A program made the translations under genes and the position numbers. A stretch of 64,000 nt of DNA from Aromatoleum tolulyticum. Lineage in GTDB: Bacteria > Pseudomonadota > Gammaproteobacteria > Burkholderiales > Rhodocyclaceae. The stretch lies in the NCBI RefSeq assembly GCF_900156155.1, contig NZ_FTMD01000003.1, forward strand, positions 310,001-374,000, read 5' to 3'. Shown here one piece after another: positions 20,729 through 29,531 of this stretch (positions within the stretch are counted from its first letter, which is position 1; each line of letters opens with the position of its first letter). The notes below the pieces were generated by a model. That model was not told the origin of the DNA. It saw only the letters and a list, made by a program, of their open reading frames with translations, and did no database searches.

Positions 20729-21237
20729 CCGGCCACCACCCGCCGCCGGGCCGCGACCCGGTGCGCGCGTTCGTCGCCCTCGGTGCCAACCTGGGCGATG
20801 CCGCCGCCGCGCTCGCCAGCGCCTTCGCCGCGCTCGACGACCTGCCCGGCACCCGCCTCTTCGCGCGCTCCAGCCTCTACCGCTCCGCACCGATCGGCGT
20901 CACCGGCCATCCCGATTACCTCAACGCCGTCGCCGCGATCGACACGACGCTGCCCGCACCCGACCTGCTTGCGGCCCTGCTCGACCTCGAGCGCTCGCAC
21001 GGACGCCGGCGCGAGACCGAACTCGCCCCGCGCACGCTGGACCTCGACCTGCTCCTCTACGGCGACGCGACCATCGCCCTGCCCGGCCTCGACGTCCCGC
21101 ACCCGCGCATGCACCTGCGCGCCTTCGTGCTCGTCCCGCTCGCCGAGATCGCGCCCGACACCGACATCCCCGGCCGCGGCCGCGCGGCGGACCTGCTCGA
21201 CACCGTGCGCGACCAGCGCATCGAACGCCTTTCCTGA
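20725..21237 (+). CDS. folK: HPPK (6-hydroxymethyl-7,8-dihydropterin pyrophosphokinase)
   Basis: 170 residues. The motif 'ALGANLGD' at the N-terminus, 'YRSAPIGVTGHPDYLNAVAAIDT' and the metal-binding 'PRTLDLDLLLYG' identify FolK. It transfers pyrophosphate from ATP to the pterin alcohol in folate synthesis. ATG at 20725 overlaps the pcnB stop, so pcnB and folK are translationally coupled. Confidence 0.93.
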   Translation: MTGHHPPPGRDPVRAFVALGANLGDAAAALASAFAALDDLPGTRLFARSSLYRSAPIGVTGHPDYLNAVAAIDTTLPAPDLLAALLDLERSHGRRRETELAPRTLDLDLLLYGDATIALPGLDVPHPRMHLRAFVLVPLAEIAPDTDIPGRGRAADLLDTVRDQRIERLS

Positions 21238-21261
21238 TCCGCCCGCAACGCCGAATTGCCC

Positions 21262-21624
21262 ATGACCGCCTGGATGCAGACCCTGCCCGCCTGGGTGCAG
21301 ACCGCGATGCTGCTCACCGCATCGAACGTCTTCATGACCTTCGCGTGGTACGGCCATCTCAAGAACATGCAGTCCAGGGCCTGGTTCGTCGCCGCCCTCG
21401 TCAGCTGGGGCATCGCGCTGTTCGAATACCTGCTGCAGGTGCCGGCCAACCGCATCGGCGCGAGCGAGCTGAACCTCGCCCAGCTCAAGATCATGCAGGA
21501 AGTGATCACCCTGCTGGTTTTCGTGCCCTTCGTCGTGCTGTACATGAAGCAGCCGATCAAGCTTGACTATCTTTGGGCCGCCCTGTGTATGCTTGGCGCG
21601 GTATATTTCATCTTCAGAAACTAA
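21262..21624 (+). CDS. DUF486 / DMT-like small membrane protein
   Basis: 120 residues with four hydrophobic segments. 'NVFMTFAWYGHLK' and 'NLAQLKIMQEVITLLVFVPFVV' match the DUF486 family of small drug/metabolite-transporter-like proteins. Function is unknown. ATG at 21262 is preferred over TTG at 21256. It lies between folK and the deoxynucleoside kinase, with 24 and 15 base gaps, so probably in the same transcript. Confidence 0.82.
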   Translation: MTAWMQTLPAWVQTAMLLTASNVFMTFAWYGHLKNMQSRAWFVAALVSWGIALFEYLLQVPANRIGASELNLAQLKIMQEVITLLVFVPFVVLYMKQPIKLDYLWAALCMLGAVYFIFRN

Positions 21625-21639
21625 AGGCGACGTTCCTGC

Positions 21640-22281
21640 ATGTTGGACAAGGCACGCTACATCGTGGTCGAAGGCCCCATCGGCGCGGGCAAGACCTCGC
21701 TCGCCCGGCGGCTTGCAGAACGCCTCGACGCGCGGGCGCTGTTCGAGCAACCGGAACTGAACCCCTTCCTCGGCCGCTTCTATCAGGACGCCGAGCGCTG
21801 GGCGATGTCCACCCAGCTGCACTTCCTGTTCCAGCGCTTCGACCAGCTCGGCATGGTCGCCGAGGCAATGGAACAGCAGCAGCGTGTCGTGTCCGACTTC
21901 GTGCTGGACAAGGACCCCCTGTTCGCCGCGCTGAACCTCGCGCCCGACGAACTCGCGCTCTACCAGCGCGTATTCGACGCGATGAAACCCGCGTCGCCGC
22001 CCAAGCCGGACCTCATCATCTATCTGCAGGCCAAACCCGAAACGCTGGTCGAACGCGTCCGCCGGCGCGGCCTCGACACCGAGCGGCGCATCACCGAGCA
22101 ATACCTCGAGCGCGTCGCCGAGCGTTACGCACGCTTTTTCTACCAGTACGATGCCGCGCCGCTGTTCATCGTCGATGCCGAAGTCCTCAATCCCGTCGAC
22201 CACGATGACGACTTCGAACTCCTGCTCGATCGCCTGCGCAACATGCGCAGCTATCGCGAATTCTTCGGTTACGCCGCCTGA
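21640..22281 (+). CDS. Deoxynucleoside kinase (dGK/dCK family)
   Basis: 213 residues. P-loop GPIGAGKT is at 12-19, followed by '[17 protein letters not shown]', '[14 protein letters not shown]' in place of the usual DRS-type motif, and the lid '[13 protein letters not shown]'. The family phosphorylates deoxyguanosine/deoxyadenosine or deoxycytidine for salvage. In Betaproteobacteria this gene is commonly located between folK and panB, as here. Confidence 0.88.
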   Translation: MLDKARYIVVEGPIGAGKTSLARRLAERLDARALFEQPELNPFLGRFYQDAERWAMSTQLHFLFQRFDQLGMVAEAMEQQQRVVSDFVLDKDPLFAALNLAPDELALYQRVFDAMKPASPPKPDLIIYLQAKPETLVERVRRRGLDTERRITEQYLERVAERYARFFYQYDAAPLFIVDAEVLNPVDHDDDFELLLDRLRNMRSYREFFGYAA

Positions 22282-22361
22282 GCGAGCAGCCGGCAAACCA
22301 CGAAACGGCTTGTACCCGCGCGGAATTTAGGAAAAACTCGCGCCTCTTTCGAGGAACCCCG

Positions 22362-23177
22362 ATGAGCTACCTCCAGGACGGAAAACCCGTCACCCTGTCC
22401 GAACTTGGCAAGATGCGCACCGAAGGGCACAAGATCACCATGCTCACCTGCTACGACGCGAGCTTCGCCGCATTGCTCGAACGCGCCGGCGTGGACGTCG
22501 CGCTGATCGGGGACTCCCTCGGCAACGTCGTGCAGGGACAGAAGTCGACCCTGCCGGTGACGCTGGACCAGATGGTCTATCACACCGAATGCGTCGCCCG
22601 GGCCAACACCCGCCTCTTCATCGTCGCCGACATGCCCTTCGGCAGCTACCAGGAAAGCCCCGAGCAGGCGCTGCGCAACGCTGCGCGCCTGATGGCGGCC
22701 GGTGCCCACATGGTCAAGCTCGAAGGCGGCGCCTTCATGGCCGAAACCGTGCGCTTCCTCGTCGAGCGCGGTGTGCCCGTGTGCGCCCACATCGGCCTCA
22801 CGCCGCAGTCGGTGAATCAGCTCGGCGGCTACCGCGTGCAGGGCCGCAGCGAAGCCGGCGCCGCCCGGCTCAAGGCCGATGCCCTCGCACTCGAACAGGC
22901 CGGCGCTGCGCTGATGGTCATGGAGATGGTCCCCGCGGCCCTCGCGGCCGAAGTCACCGCCAGCCTCACCTCGATGGCGACGATAGGCATCGGCGCGGGC
23001 CCCGACTGCGACGGTCAGGTGCTCGTACTGCACGACATGATCGGCGTCTATCCCGGCCGCAAGGCACGTTTCGTCAAGAACTTCATGACCGGCGCCGCCA
23101 GCATCGAGGACGCCGTCGCCAACTACGTGCGCGCGGTCAAGGACGGCAGCTTCCCCGCCGCCGAGCACTGCTACTGA
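22362..23177 (+). CDS. panB: 3-methyl-2-oxobutanoate hydroxymethyltransferase
   Basis: 271 residues, a TIM-barrel enzyme. Family stretches include '[33 protein letters not shown]', '[11 protein letters not shown]'-like '[10 protein letters not shown]', and '[23 protein letters not shown]'. It adds a hydroxymethyl group from methylene-THF to ketoisovalerate, the first committed step of pantothenate synthesis. panC follows after 34 bases. Ketoisovalerate comes from the ilv pathway encoded about 7 kb downstream. Confidence 0.96.
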   Translation: MSYLQDGKPVTLSELGKMRTEGHKITMLTCYDASFAALLERAGVDVALIGDSLGNVVQGQKSTLPVTLDQMVYHTECVARANTRLFIVADMPFGSYQESPEQALRNAARLMAAGAHMVKLEGGAFMAETVRFLVERGVPVCAHIGLTPQSVNQLGGYRVQGRSEAGAARLKADALALEQAGAALMVMEMVPAALAAEVTASLTSMATIGIGAGPDCDGQVLVLHDMIGVYPGRKARFVKNFMTGAASIEDAVANYVRAVKDGSFPAAEHCY

Positions 23178-23211
23178 CCGCCGCCCGCCCCACCCGCAGG
23201 GAACACACGCC

Positions 23212-24039
23212 ATGCAGATTCACACGACAATCGACAGCCTGCGCGCCGCGCGCAAGACCGCCGGCAAGGCGGCCTTCGTCCCGACGATGGGCAACCTGCA
23301 CGACGGCCACATCGACCTCGTGCGCCAGGCCGGCGAGAAGGCCGACAGCGTCATTGCCAGCATCTTCGTCAATCGCCTGCAGTTCGGCCCCAGCGAAGAT
23401 TTCGACCGCTACCCGCGCACGCTCGCCGCGGACTGCGAGCGGCTGGAGGCCGCGGGCGTCACCCATGTGTTCGCCCCGGACGAGAAGGTGATGTACCCCG
23501 AGCCGCAGCATTACCACGTCGATCCGGCGCCGGCGCAGATCAGCATCCTCGAGGGCGAATTCCGCCCCGACCACTTCCGCGGTGTCGCCACGGTCGTGCT
23601 GAAGCTCCTCAACATCGTCCAGCCCGACGTCGCGCTGTTCGGCAAGAAGGACTACCAGCAGCTGATGGTGCTGCGCAATATGGTGCGCCAGCTTGCGATT
23701 CCCGTCGAAGTGCTGCCCGGCGAGACCGTGCGCGCCGACGACGGCCTCGCCCTGTCGTCGCGCAACGGCTACCTCTCGCCCGACGAGCGCGCCGAGGCGC
23801 CGCGCCTCTATCGCCAGCTCGCACGCATCCGCGACGCGGTGCGACGCGGCGACCACGACTTCCTCAAGCTCGAGACCATCGCCGTCGCCGAACTCGCCGC
23901 ACACGGCTGGAAACCCGACTACATCGCCGTGCGCCGCCAGGCCGACCTGCAGCCCCCGGTGCATGCCGACGACCCGCTCGTCGTTCTCGCCGCCGCCAAG
24001 CTGGGACGCACCCGCCTCATCGACAACCTGGAAATCTGA
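23212..24039 (+). CDS. panC: Pantothenate synthetase
   Basis: 275 residues. The nucleotide-binding motif '[10 protein letters not shown]' (24-33, HIGH-like) and '[11 protein letters not shown]' (KMSKS-equivalent) identify PanC; '[17 protein letters not shown]' lies between them. It condenses pantoate and beta-alanine with ATP. It forms a two-gene unit with panB. Confidence 0.96.
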   Translation: MQIHTTIDSLRAARKTAGKAAFVPTMGNLHDGHIDLVRQAGEKADSVIASIFVNRLQFGPSEDFDRYPRTLAADCERLEAAGVTHVFAPDEKVMYPEPQHYHVDPAPAQISILEGEFRPDHFRGVATVVLKLLNIVQPDVALFGKKDYQQLMVLRNMVRQLAIPVEVLPGETVRADDGLALSSRNGYLSPDERAEAPRLYRQLARIRDAVRRGDHDFLKLETIAVAELAAHGWKPDYIAVRRQADLQPPVHADDPLVVLAAAKLGRTRLIDNLEI

Positions 24040-24174
24040 CGCACAAGCGGGGCCGCAACGGTCCCGCAGGGCACTGCACACTTGCATCCGCGCCCGGTTC
24101 GTTCCAAGCTATGCCAGCATGCTCCCGAACAAGGGGAGAGCCGCGTGAATGCCTAACACGAACGGAGGGACACG

Positions 24175-24627
24175 ATGCTTGCGACAACTGTGACAGTGCG
24201 ACAGATTCTTGAACAGAAGGGCACGACGACGCACTCGGTGACGCCCACCGTCAGCGTCCTCGACGCCCTGGCGATGATGGCCAAACACGACATCGGCTCG
24301 GTGCTGGTGCTCGAAAACGATCGCCTCGTGGGCATCTTCACCGAACGCGACTACGCGCGGAAGCTCGTCCTCAAGGGCCTCAATTCGCGCGAAGCCACCG
24401 TGGGCGACGTGATGACGCCCAACGTGTGCACGATCACCCCGTCGCTGGCGATCGACGCGGTGATGAACATCATGACGGAGAACCGCTTCCGTCACCTGCC
24501 GGTGGTCGAGCACGGGCACATCGTCGGCATCGTCACGATCGGCGACGTCGTCAAATCCATCATCGACCTGCAGGAAAAGACGATCAACCACCTGTCGAAC
24601 TACATCGCCGGCGAACTCACCACCTGA
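24175..24627 (+). CDS. Tandem CBS-domain protein
   Basis: 150 residues made almost entirely of two CBS repeats (about 12-70 and 78-138), with 'GSVLVLENDRLVGIFTERDYARKL' and 'HLPVVEHGHIVGIVTIGDVV'. Such stand-alone CBS pairs bind adenine nucleotides and act as energy or redox sensors for partner proteins. No catalytic domain is attached and the partner is unknown. A GGAGGGA ribosome site precedes the ATG. Confidence 0.88.
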   Translation: MLATTVTVRQILEQKGTTTHSVTPTVSVLDALAMMAKHDIGSVLVLENDRLVGIFTERDYARKLVLKGLNSREATVGDVMTPNVCTITPSLAIDAVMNIMTENRFRHLPVVEHGHIVGIVTIGDVVKSIIDLQEKTINHLSNYIAGELTT

Positions 24628-24686
24628 ACATCCGGCGGGCCACCCACATCGCGACCCGCCAGTTTCATTCGCCCGACCACGAACCA

Positions 24687-24747
24687 CCGTTCGGGCTGAG
24701 CCTGTCGAAGCCGTGCCAACGCCCTTCGACGGGCTCAGGGCGAACGG
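24687..24747. repeat. Imperfect extragenic palindrome
   Basis: Arms 24687-24710 and 24724-24747 match in 21 of 24 positions as reverse complements, with a 13-base spacer. Each arm contains the sequence CTGAGCC(T/C)GTCGAAG, a dispersed repeat seen in many proteobacterial genomes. It lies between the convergent CBS gene and pepN and may serve as a bidirectional transcription stop. Confidence 0.8.
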
Positions 24748-24787
24748 CTGTATCCAATTGCCGCGTCAATATCGGCACCGAGTTCAC

Positions 24788-27475
24788 TCAATCCGCGAGC
24801 GCCTTGCCGACGATTTCCGCCACGTCGGGCGACAGCCCCGGCGTCGCGGCGACCCGGGCGATCTGCGCGCGGATGCTCTGCCGCAACGCGGGCGTGAAAC
24901 GGCGCCAGTTCTCCAGCGCCCGCGCCATGCGCGCCGCGACCTGCGGATTGCGGCCATCCAGCACGATCACCTGATCGGCCCAGAACGCATGCCCGCTGCC
25001 GTCCGGCGCATGGAATTCGGCCGGGTTCGCACGGAAGAAGCTTCCCAGCAGCGCATACACCTTGTTCGGATTGGCGAGGCTGAAGGCCGGGTCGTCCATC
25101 AGCGCGCGCACGCGCTCCAGCACCGGCCCCGCGGCCGCGTCCCAGCGCCAGGCCGAGGCCTGCAGCGCGAACCACTTGTCCAGCACCAGCGCATCGTCAC
25201 GATAGCGCTCATGGAAACGCGACAGCGCCGCCTCGCGCACGGGGCTCGCACTTTGCACCAGGGCAGCGAGCGCGCCGAAGCCCTCGGTCATGTTGCCGAA
25301 GCGCGCAAACTGCGCCTCCGCGCGCGCCAGCCCCTCGGGCACGCCGGCGGCCGCGAGGTACTTCAGCGCAAGGTTGGCCAGCGCACGCCGGCCCGCGTCG
25401 CCCGGCTGATAGCGATACTCGCCCGGCACCTCCATCGCCGCGCCGATCGCCTGCCAGTCCGGCGCCAGCCCCTTGCCCAGTTCGCGCGTCATGTACATCA
25501 GCGCAGCCCGCAGTGATGCCGGATCGGCAGGTTCCATCCGCTCCAGGAGATAGGTCTCCGACGGCAGTGCCGCCGCCTGCGCGCGGAAGGCCGGATCGAG
25601 CGCCGCGTCGTTCAGCAGCGCACGGAAGGCCTGCGCGAAGGCCGCCGGCAGCGCAAGCGCGCGCCCGGCGTCGGCATCCGCCGCAAGCGCGAGGATCACG
25701 CGCTCCGCATAGCGCTGCGCCGCATCCCAGCGGTTGAAGGCATCGGCGTCATGCGCCATGCGGAAGGCGAGCCGCTCGTCGCTCTCGTCGAGTTCGAGGA
25801 TCACCGGGGCCGAGAACCCGCGCAACACCGAGGGCACGGGCTCGGCGGCGACGCCGACGAAGCGGAAAGTCTGCTCCGCCTCCGATAGCACCAGCACGCG
25901 CGTCGTCGCGCCGCCGTGGTTTTCCCCTTCCAGGGTCAGCGGCAAATCCTTGCCGTCGGGTCCGATGAGGCCCACCGCGACCGGGATCACCAGCGGCGCC
26001 TTGTCGGCCTGCCCCGGCGTCGGCGGCGTGTGCTGCGACAGAGTCAGCGTGTAGCGGCCGTTCGCCGCGTCCCACGCGCCGGCCGCCTGCACGCGCGGCG
26101 TGCCCGCCTGGCTGTACCACAGCATGAACTGGTCGAGGTCGTAGCCGTTCGCCTCCGCCATGCAATCGACGAAGTCGTCGCAGGTCACCGCCTGGCCGTC
26201 GTGGTAGCTGAAATACAGGTCCATGCCGTTGCGGAACCCCTCCGCGCCCAGCAGCGTGTGCAGCATGCGGATGACTTCGGCGCCCTTCTCATACACCGTC
26301 GCGGTGTAGAAGTTGTTGATCTCCTGGTAGCGCTCCGGCCGGATCGGGTGCGCCATCGGCCCGGCATCCTCGGGGAATTGCGCCGCGCGCAGCACGCGCA
26401 CGTCGTCGATGCGCTTGACCGCGCGTGCCGACGCCGCCCCGGCGTCGCCCGCGGCCTGTGCGAGCATGTCCGCGGAGAACTGCTGGTCGCGGAACACCGT
26501 CAGGCCTTCCTTGAGCGTGAGCTGGAACCAGTCGCGACAGGTCACGCGGTTGCCGGTCCAGTTGTGGAAGTACTCGTGCGCGACCACGCTCTCGATGTTC
26601 TCGTAGTCGACGTCGGTCGCCGTGTCGGGCTTCGCGAGCACGTACTTCGCGTTGAAGATGTTGAGCCCCTTGTTCTCCATCGCGCCCATGTTGAAGTCGC
26701 TGACGGCGACGATCATGAAGCGGTCGAGGTCGAGCTCCAGGCCGAACACCTCCTCGTCCCAGCGCATCGCATGCACCAGCGAGTCCATCGCGTGCGGCGT
26801 GCGGTCGAGATTGCCCTCCTCCACCCACACCTGCAGCAGCACCTCGCGCCCCGAGGCGGTCGTGACGCGACGCTCCAGCGCGACCAGCTTCGCCGCGACC
26901 AGCGCAAAGAGATACGACGGCTTGGGGAACGGATCGACCCACTTCGCAAAGTGGCGGCCGCCTTCGAGCGCCCCCTGCGCGACGAGGTTGCCGTTCGACA
27001 GCAGCACCGGACATTCGGCGGCGTCCGCCTCCAGCGTCACGGTGAAGCGCGTCATCGCGTCCGGTCGATCGGGGAAATAGGTGATGCGCCGGAACCCCTC
27101 GGCCTCGCATTGCGTGAAGAAACCGCCGCGCGACACGTAGAGACCCGACAGCGCGGTGTTCGCCTGCGGATTGATGCGCGTGACGATACTGAGTTCGGCC
27201 CGGGCGGCATCGAGCGCGATCTCGATCCAGCCTTCGCCCCGGGTCAGCTGCCCGGATCCGGCGGGCACGCCGTCGACGCTCACGCTCACGAGCTCGAGTT
27301 CCTCGCCCAGCAGGCGCAGCGGCTCCGCGCGCGCCGAGCGCCGCACGCAGCGCAGCCGGGTCGTCACCAGGGTTGCCGCAGGATCGAGCGCGAAATGCAG
27401 CTCGATGTCGTCGATGGTCCACGCCAGCGGCGTGTAGTCGGATCGTTGAATGGTCGGGGCGTGTTCGCTTTTCAT
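24788..27475 (-). CDS. pepN: Aminopeptidase N
   Basis: 895 residues, an M1-family zinc aminopeptidase of the long PepN type. Exopeptidase motif GAMEN is at 264-268, zinc ligands H300-E-Y-F-H304 with E323, and the C-terminal alpha-helical domain is complete. It removes N-terminal residues from peptides in the cytosol. The ATG at 27475 ('MKSEHAP') is chosen because homologues begin near this point; the frame stays open upstream to 27703 but that part has no similarity to the family. Confidence 0.95.
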   Translation of the reverse strand: MKSEHAPTIQRSDYTPLAWTIDDIELHFALDPAATLVTTRLRCVRRSARAEPLRLLGEELELVSVSVDGVPAGSGQLTRGEGWIEIALDAARAELSIVTRINPQANTALSGLYVSRGGFFTQCEAEGFRRITYFPDRPDAMTRFTVTLEADAAECPVLLSNGNLVAQGALEGGRHFAKWVDPFPKPSYLFALVAAKLVALERRVTTASGREVLLQVWVEEGNLDRTPHAMDSLVHAMRWDEEVFGLELDLDRFMIVAVSDFNMGAMENKGLNIFNAKYVLAKPDTATDVDYENIESVVAHEYFHNWTGNRVTCRDWFQLTLKEGLTVFRDQQFSADMLAQAAGDAGAASARAVKRIDDVRVLRAAQFPEDAGPMAHPIRPERYQEINNFYTATVYEKGAEVIRMLHTLLGAEGFRNGMDLYFSYHDGQAVTCDDFVDCMAEANGYDLDQFMLWYSQAGTPRVQAAGAWDAANGRYTLTLSQHTPPTPGQADKAPLVIPVAVGLIGPDGKDLPLTLEGENHGGATTRVLVLSEAEQTFRFVGVAAEPVPSVLRGFSAPVILELDESDERLAFRMAHDADAFNRWDAAQRYAERVILALAADADAGRALALPAAFAQAFRALLNDAALDPAFRAQAAALPSETYLLERMEPADPASLRAALMYMTRELGKGLAPDWQAIGAAMEVPGEYRYQPGDAGRRALANLALKYLAAAGVPEGLARAEAQFARFGNMTEGFGALAALVQSASPVREAALSRFHERYRDDALVLDKWFALQASAWRWDAAAGPVLERVRALMDDPAFSLANPNKVYALLGSFFRANPAEFHAPDGSGHAFWADQVIVLDGRNPQVAARMARALENWRRFTPALRQSIRAQIARVAATPGLSPDVAEIVGKALAD

Positions 27476-27548
27476 TGTTTCTCCGGCTGTCCGGCCGCGT
27501 ACGGGACAAACCGTGAGTATACGCCCCCCGCGCCGCCCGACGCCCGCG

Positions 27549-28052
27549 TCAGGGAAGCAGCACGATGCGCGTGCCGGCGAGGCGATCGTGGAGGAACTGG
27601 CGATCGCGGTCGACCAGCGCCCACGCGAGCCCCAGGCCGAAGCACAGCAGCGACGGCCACGCGAGCGTGTAGCGCAGCCAGCCGGTCGCGACGCTGGGCA
27701 CACGGCCGTCGGCCGTTACCAGGCGCAGCTTCCACGTCTGCATCGCGAGCGTCTGGCCGCGCCGACGCCAGTACCAGATGAAATACGCACCCAGCGCGAC
27801 GTAGATGTGCAACCACGCCACCCACCCGGCCGGCGCGATGCCGAACAGGACACCGAGCACGAGGTAGGGCACGAGGAAAACGAGCGCGAGCACCCCCAGC
27901 AGCAGCAACCCCTCGTACAGCAGGCTCGCAAGGCGGCGGCGCACGCCGGCGAGTTCGACCACCTGCGCGACGACCTGAGGGTGGTTTGCGGAACGGGATT
28001 CAGCGTTGCGGGACGGGGCCGCGGTATTGCGCCTTGGGTCTTGTTTCTTCAT
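27549..28052 (-). CDS. RDD-family membrane protein
   Basis: 167 residues. After a polar N-terminus come three to four membrane segments with 'RRLASLLYEGLLLLG', 'GQTLAMQTWKLRLVTADG' and 'LHDRLAGTRIVLLP', all features of the RDD family. Function is unknown, with transport roles proposed for some members. The ATG at 28052 has AAGGA 5 bases upstream and overlaps the stop of the DUF3106 gene (ATGA). Confidence 0.85.
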   Translation of the reverse strand: MKKQDPRRNTAAPSRNAESRSANHPQVVAQVVELAGVRRRLASLLYEGLLLLGVLALVFLVPYLVLGVLFGIAPAGWVAWLHIYVALGAYFIWYWRRRGQTLAMQTWKLRLVTADGRVPSVATGWLRYTLAWPSLLCFGLGLAWALVDRDRQFLHDRLAGTRIVLLP

Positions 28053-28501
28053 TCCTTGTTGCCGCGCACGGGCGGTCGCTGTAAGGGGCGCACGATGCGC
28101 GGGCCGGACTTGAGCTGGCGCTCTTCCGGCGGAATGCTGCGGTAGCGCTGCCATTGTTCCTGCAGCGACTCGCGCCGCTCGCGCGGCATGCTGCGCAGCG
28201 CGCGGTACTGATCGCGCGCGCGCTCGCGCTGGTCCGGCCGCAGGTTCGCCCAGTCGCGCATGCGCGCGCTGATGCGTGCCTGCTCTTCCAGCGTCAGGCG
28301 CGAATAGCGGTTGGCAACCCCCAGCCAGCGCTGGCGCTGCACTTCGCTCATCGCATTCCAGTCGTCCGACAGCGGCGCGAGCACCGAACGCTGGGCAGCC
28401 GTCAGACCGGACCACGAGGGCGCACCGATCGGCGCGACCGCGAGGACCGGACCGCTCAGGGCGGCCATCAGGATCAGGATTGCGAATCGTCCTGCAGCCA
28501 T
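28049..28501 (-). CDS. DUF3106 exported protein
   Basis: 150 residues. A signal peptide (about 1-21, ending 'PVLAVA') is followed by a Trp/Arg/Gln-rich helical region with repeated 'W..L...QR' patterns: 'WSGLTAAQRSVLAPLSDDWNAM', 'QRQRWLGVANRY', 'RDWANLRPDQRERARDQY'. This matches DUF3106, a periplasmic family found in Betaproteobacteria. No activity is known. Overlaps DUF3619 upstream (28 bases) and the RDD gene downstream, so it is part of the sigma-factor operon. Confidence 0.85.
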   Translation of the reverse strand: MAAGRFAILILMAALSGPVLAVAPIGAPSWSGLTAAQRSVLAPLSDDWNAMSEVQRQRWLGVANRYSRLTLEEQARISARMRDWANLRPDQRERARDQYRALRSMPRERRESLQEQWQRYRSIPPEERQLKSGPRIVRPLQRPPVRGNKE

Positions 28502-28845
28502 GCCTTGAAGTCCGAATCCAGATAGGCGTCGATCGGCAGGTCGTCGATCAGCAGCGCCGTATCGACCTCCTCCATCTCGCTCACGCGCAGCCAGGTGGTC
28601 CAGTAATCGCCCGCCAGCACCGCGACGAGGATCGCCGCCGCCACCGCCGCCGGGCGCATCATGGGCGGGAACAGGCGACGCAGCGCGCTACCGATCTTCG
28701 CGCCGAACCCCGCCTGCACCGGCCGATGCGCGGCGAGGGCGCGCTCGCGCGCGAGCCGCAGACGGTCCGCGACATCGCCGTCCACGCTGCGCGCGGCCGC
28801 GGACAACTGGACCGCCACCCTGCGGGCAAAAGCTTCGTCGTTCAT
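28474..28845 (-). CDS. DUF3619 membrane protein, possible anti-sigma partner
   Basis: 123 residues with a cytosolic N-terminal half, one membrane helix at about 62-79 ('AAVAAAILVAVLAG'), and an acidic tail 'DTALLIDDLPIDAYLDSDF'. It matches DUF3619. The single-span layout and position directly after a sigma-factor gene (ATGA overlap) suggest an anti-sigma role; that is inference and no zinc-binding motif is present. ATG at 28845 is used rather than an upstream in-frame codon at 28902 inside the sigma gene. Confidence 0.82.
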   Translation of the reverse strand: MNDEAFARRVAVQLSAAARSVDGDVADRLRLARERALAAHRPVQAGFGAKIGSALRRLFPPMMRPAAVAAAILVAVLAGDYWTTWLRVSEMEEVDTALLIDDLPIDAYLDSDFKAWLQDDSQS

Positions 28846-29411
28846 AACTTGATTCCCTTCGCTTTCAGGGCTGCTGCCAGCGTCTGCGTGGCGCGCGAGC
28901 AATGCGTCTTCACGCTCCCCTCGGAACAGCCCATCGCCGCTGCCGTCTCGGCAATATCCATCTCTTCCCAGTAACGCATGAGGAAGGCTTCCCGTTGACG
29001 GGGGGGCAGCCGCTCGATTTCCCGCTCGATCGCGGCCAGCGTGCGTGCGCGCTCGTACTGCCCGTGCGGCGTGTCGGCCTTCGCTTCGTCGGGTTCCCCG
29101 GCAAGGGTATCGAGCGGATCGTTGTCGCTGTCCTGTTCGTCGTCGCCGACGAAAGACGACAGCAGCGTCGTCCAGGTATTGCGCACCTTCTGCCGCCGTA
29201 GCGCGTCGTAGATGACGTTCTGCAGGATGCGCTGGAACAGCATCGGATATTCGCTCGCGGGACGCTCGCCATAGCTGACCGAGAGCTTGAGCATCGCATC
29301 CTGCACCGCATCCAGGGCCGCGTCGTCGTTGCGCAGCGCATACACTGCCTGCTTGAACGCACGCTTTTCGACACTCTGGAGAAATGCGGAGAGTTCTGCC
29401 CGGTTAGCCAG
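28842..29411 (-). CDS. RNA polymerase sigma factor (sigma-70 family, ECF-like), probable CTG start
   Basis: 189 residues from the proposed start. Region 2 is 'DAVQDAMLKL...YPMLFQRILQNVIYDALRRQKVRNTW', an acidic linker follows, and region 4 is 'IERLPPRQREAFLMRYWEEMDIAETAAAMGCSEGSVKTHCSRA'. Homologous N-termini read 'ELSxFLxSVEKRAFK', and this frame encodes that stretch upstream of the first GTG (29345). The only start that includes it is CTG at 29411, which has AAGGA 7 bases upstream. An in-frame stop lies about 36 bases further upstream. It heads a coupled operon with DUF3619, DUF3106 and RDD. Confidence 0.82.
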   Translation of the reverse strand: MANRAELSAFLQSVEKRAFKQAVYALRNDDAALDAVQDAMLKLSVSYGERPASEYPMLFQRILQNVIYDALRRQKVRNTWTTLLSSFVGDDEQDSDNDPLDTLAGEPDEAKADTPHGQYERARTLAAIEREIERLPPRQREAFLMRYWEEMDIAETAAAMGCSEGSVKTHCSRATQTLAAALKAKGIKL

Positions 29412-29531
29412 TTCTGGATCCTTATGAAAACCGGTTATTCAGGCCATTGTGCGATGCCGCAGCAGCCTTGACCAAACTGCGCCTGACCGGTAACGTTCAG
29501 CGTTTCGGAACGTAAGAATAGCGAGTTTGCG

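Noticed and set aside
24788-27703. Longer PepN start at 27703
   Set aside because: The 76 extra residues are Arg/Ala/Cys-rich, antisense-like and overlap the RDD gene; the ATG at 27475 gives the normal N-terminus.
29425-29472. Short ORF MKTGYSGHCAMPQQP ahead of ilvI, tested as an attenuator peptide
   Set aside because: It has no run of Ile, Val or Leu codons, so nothing supports branched-chain attenuation here.
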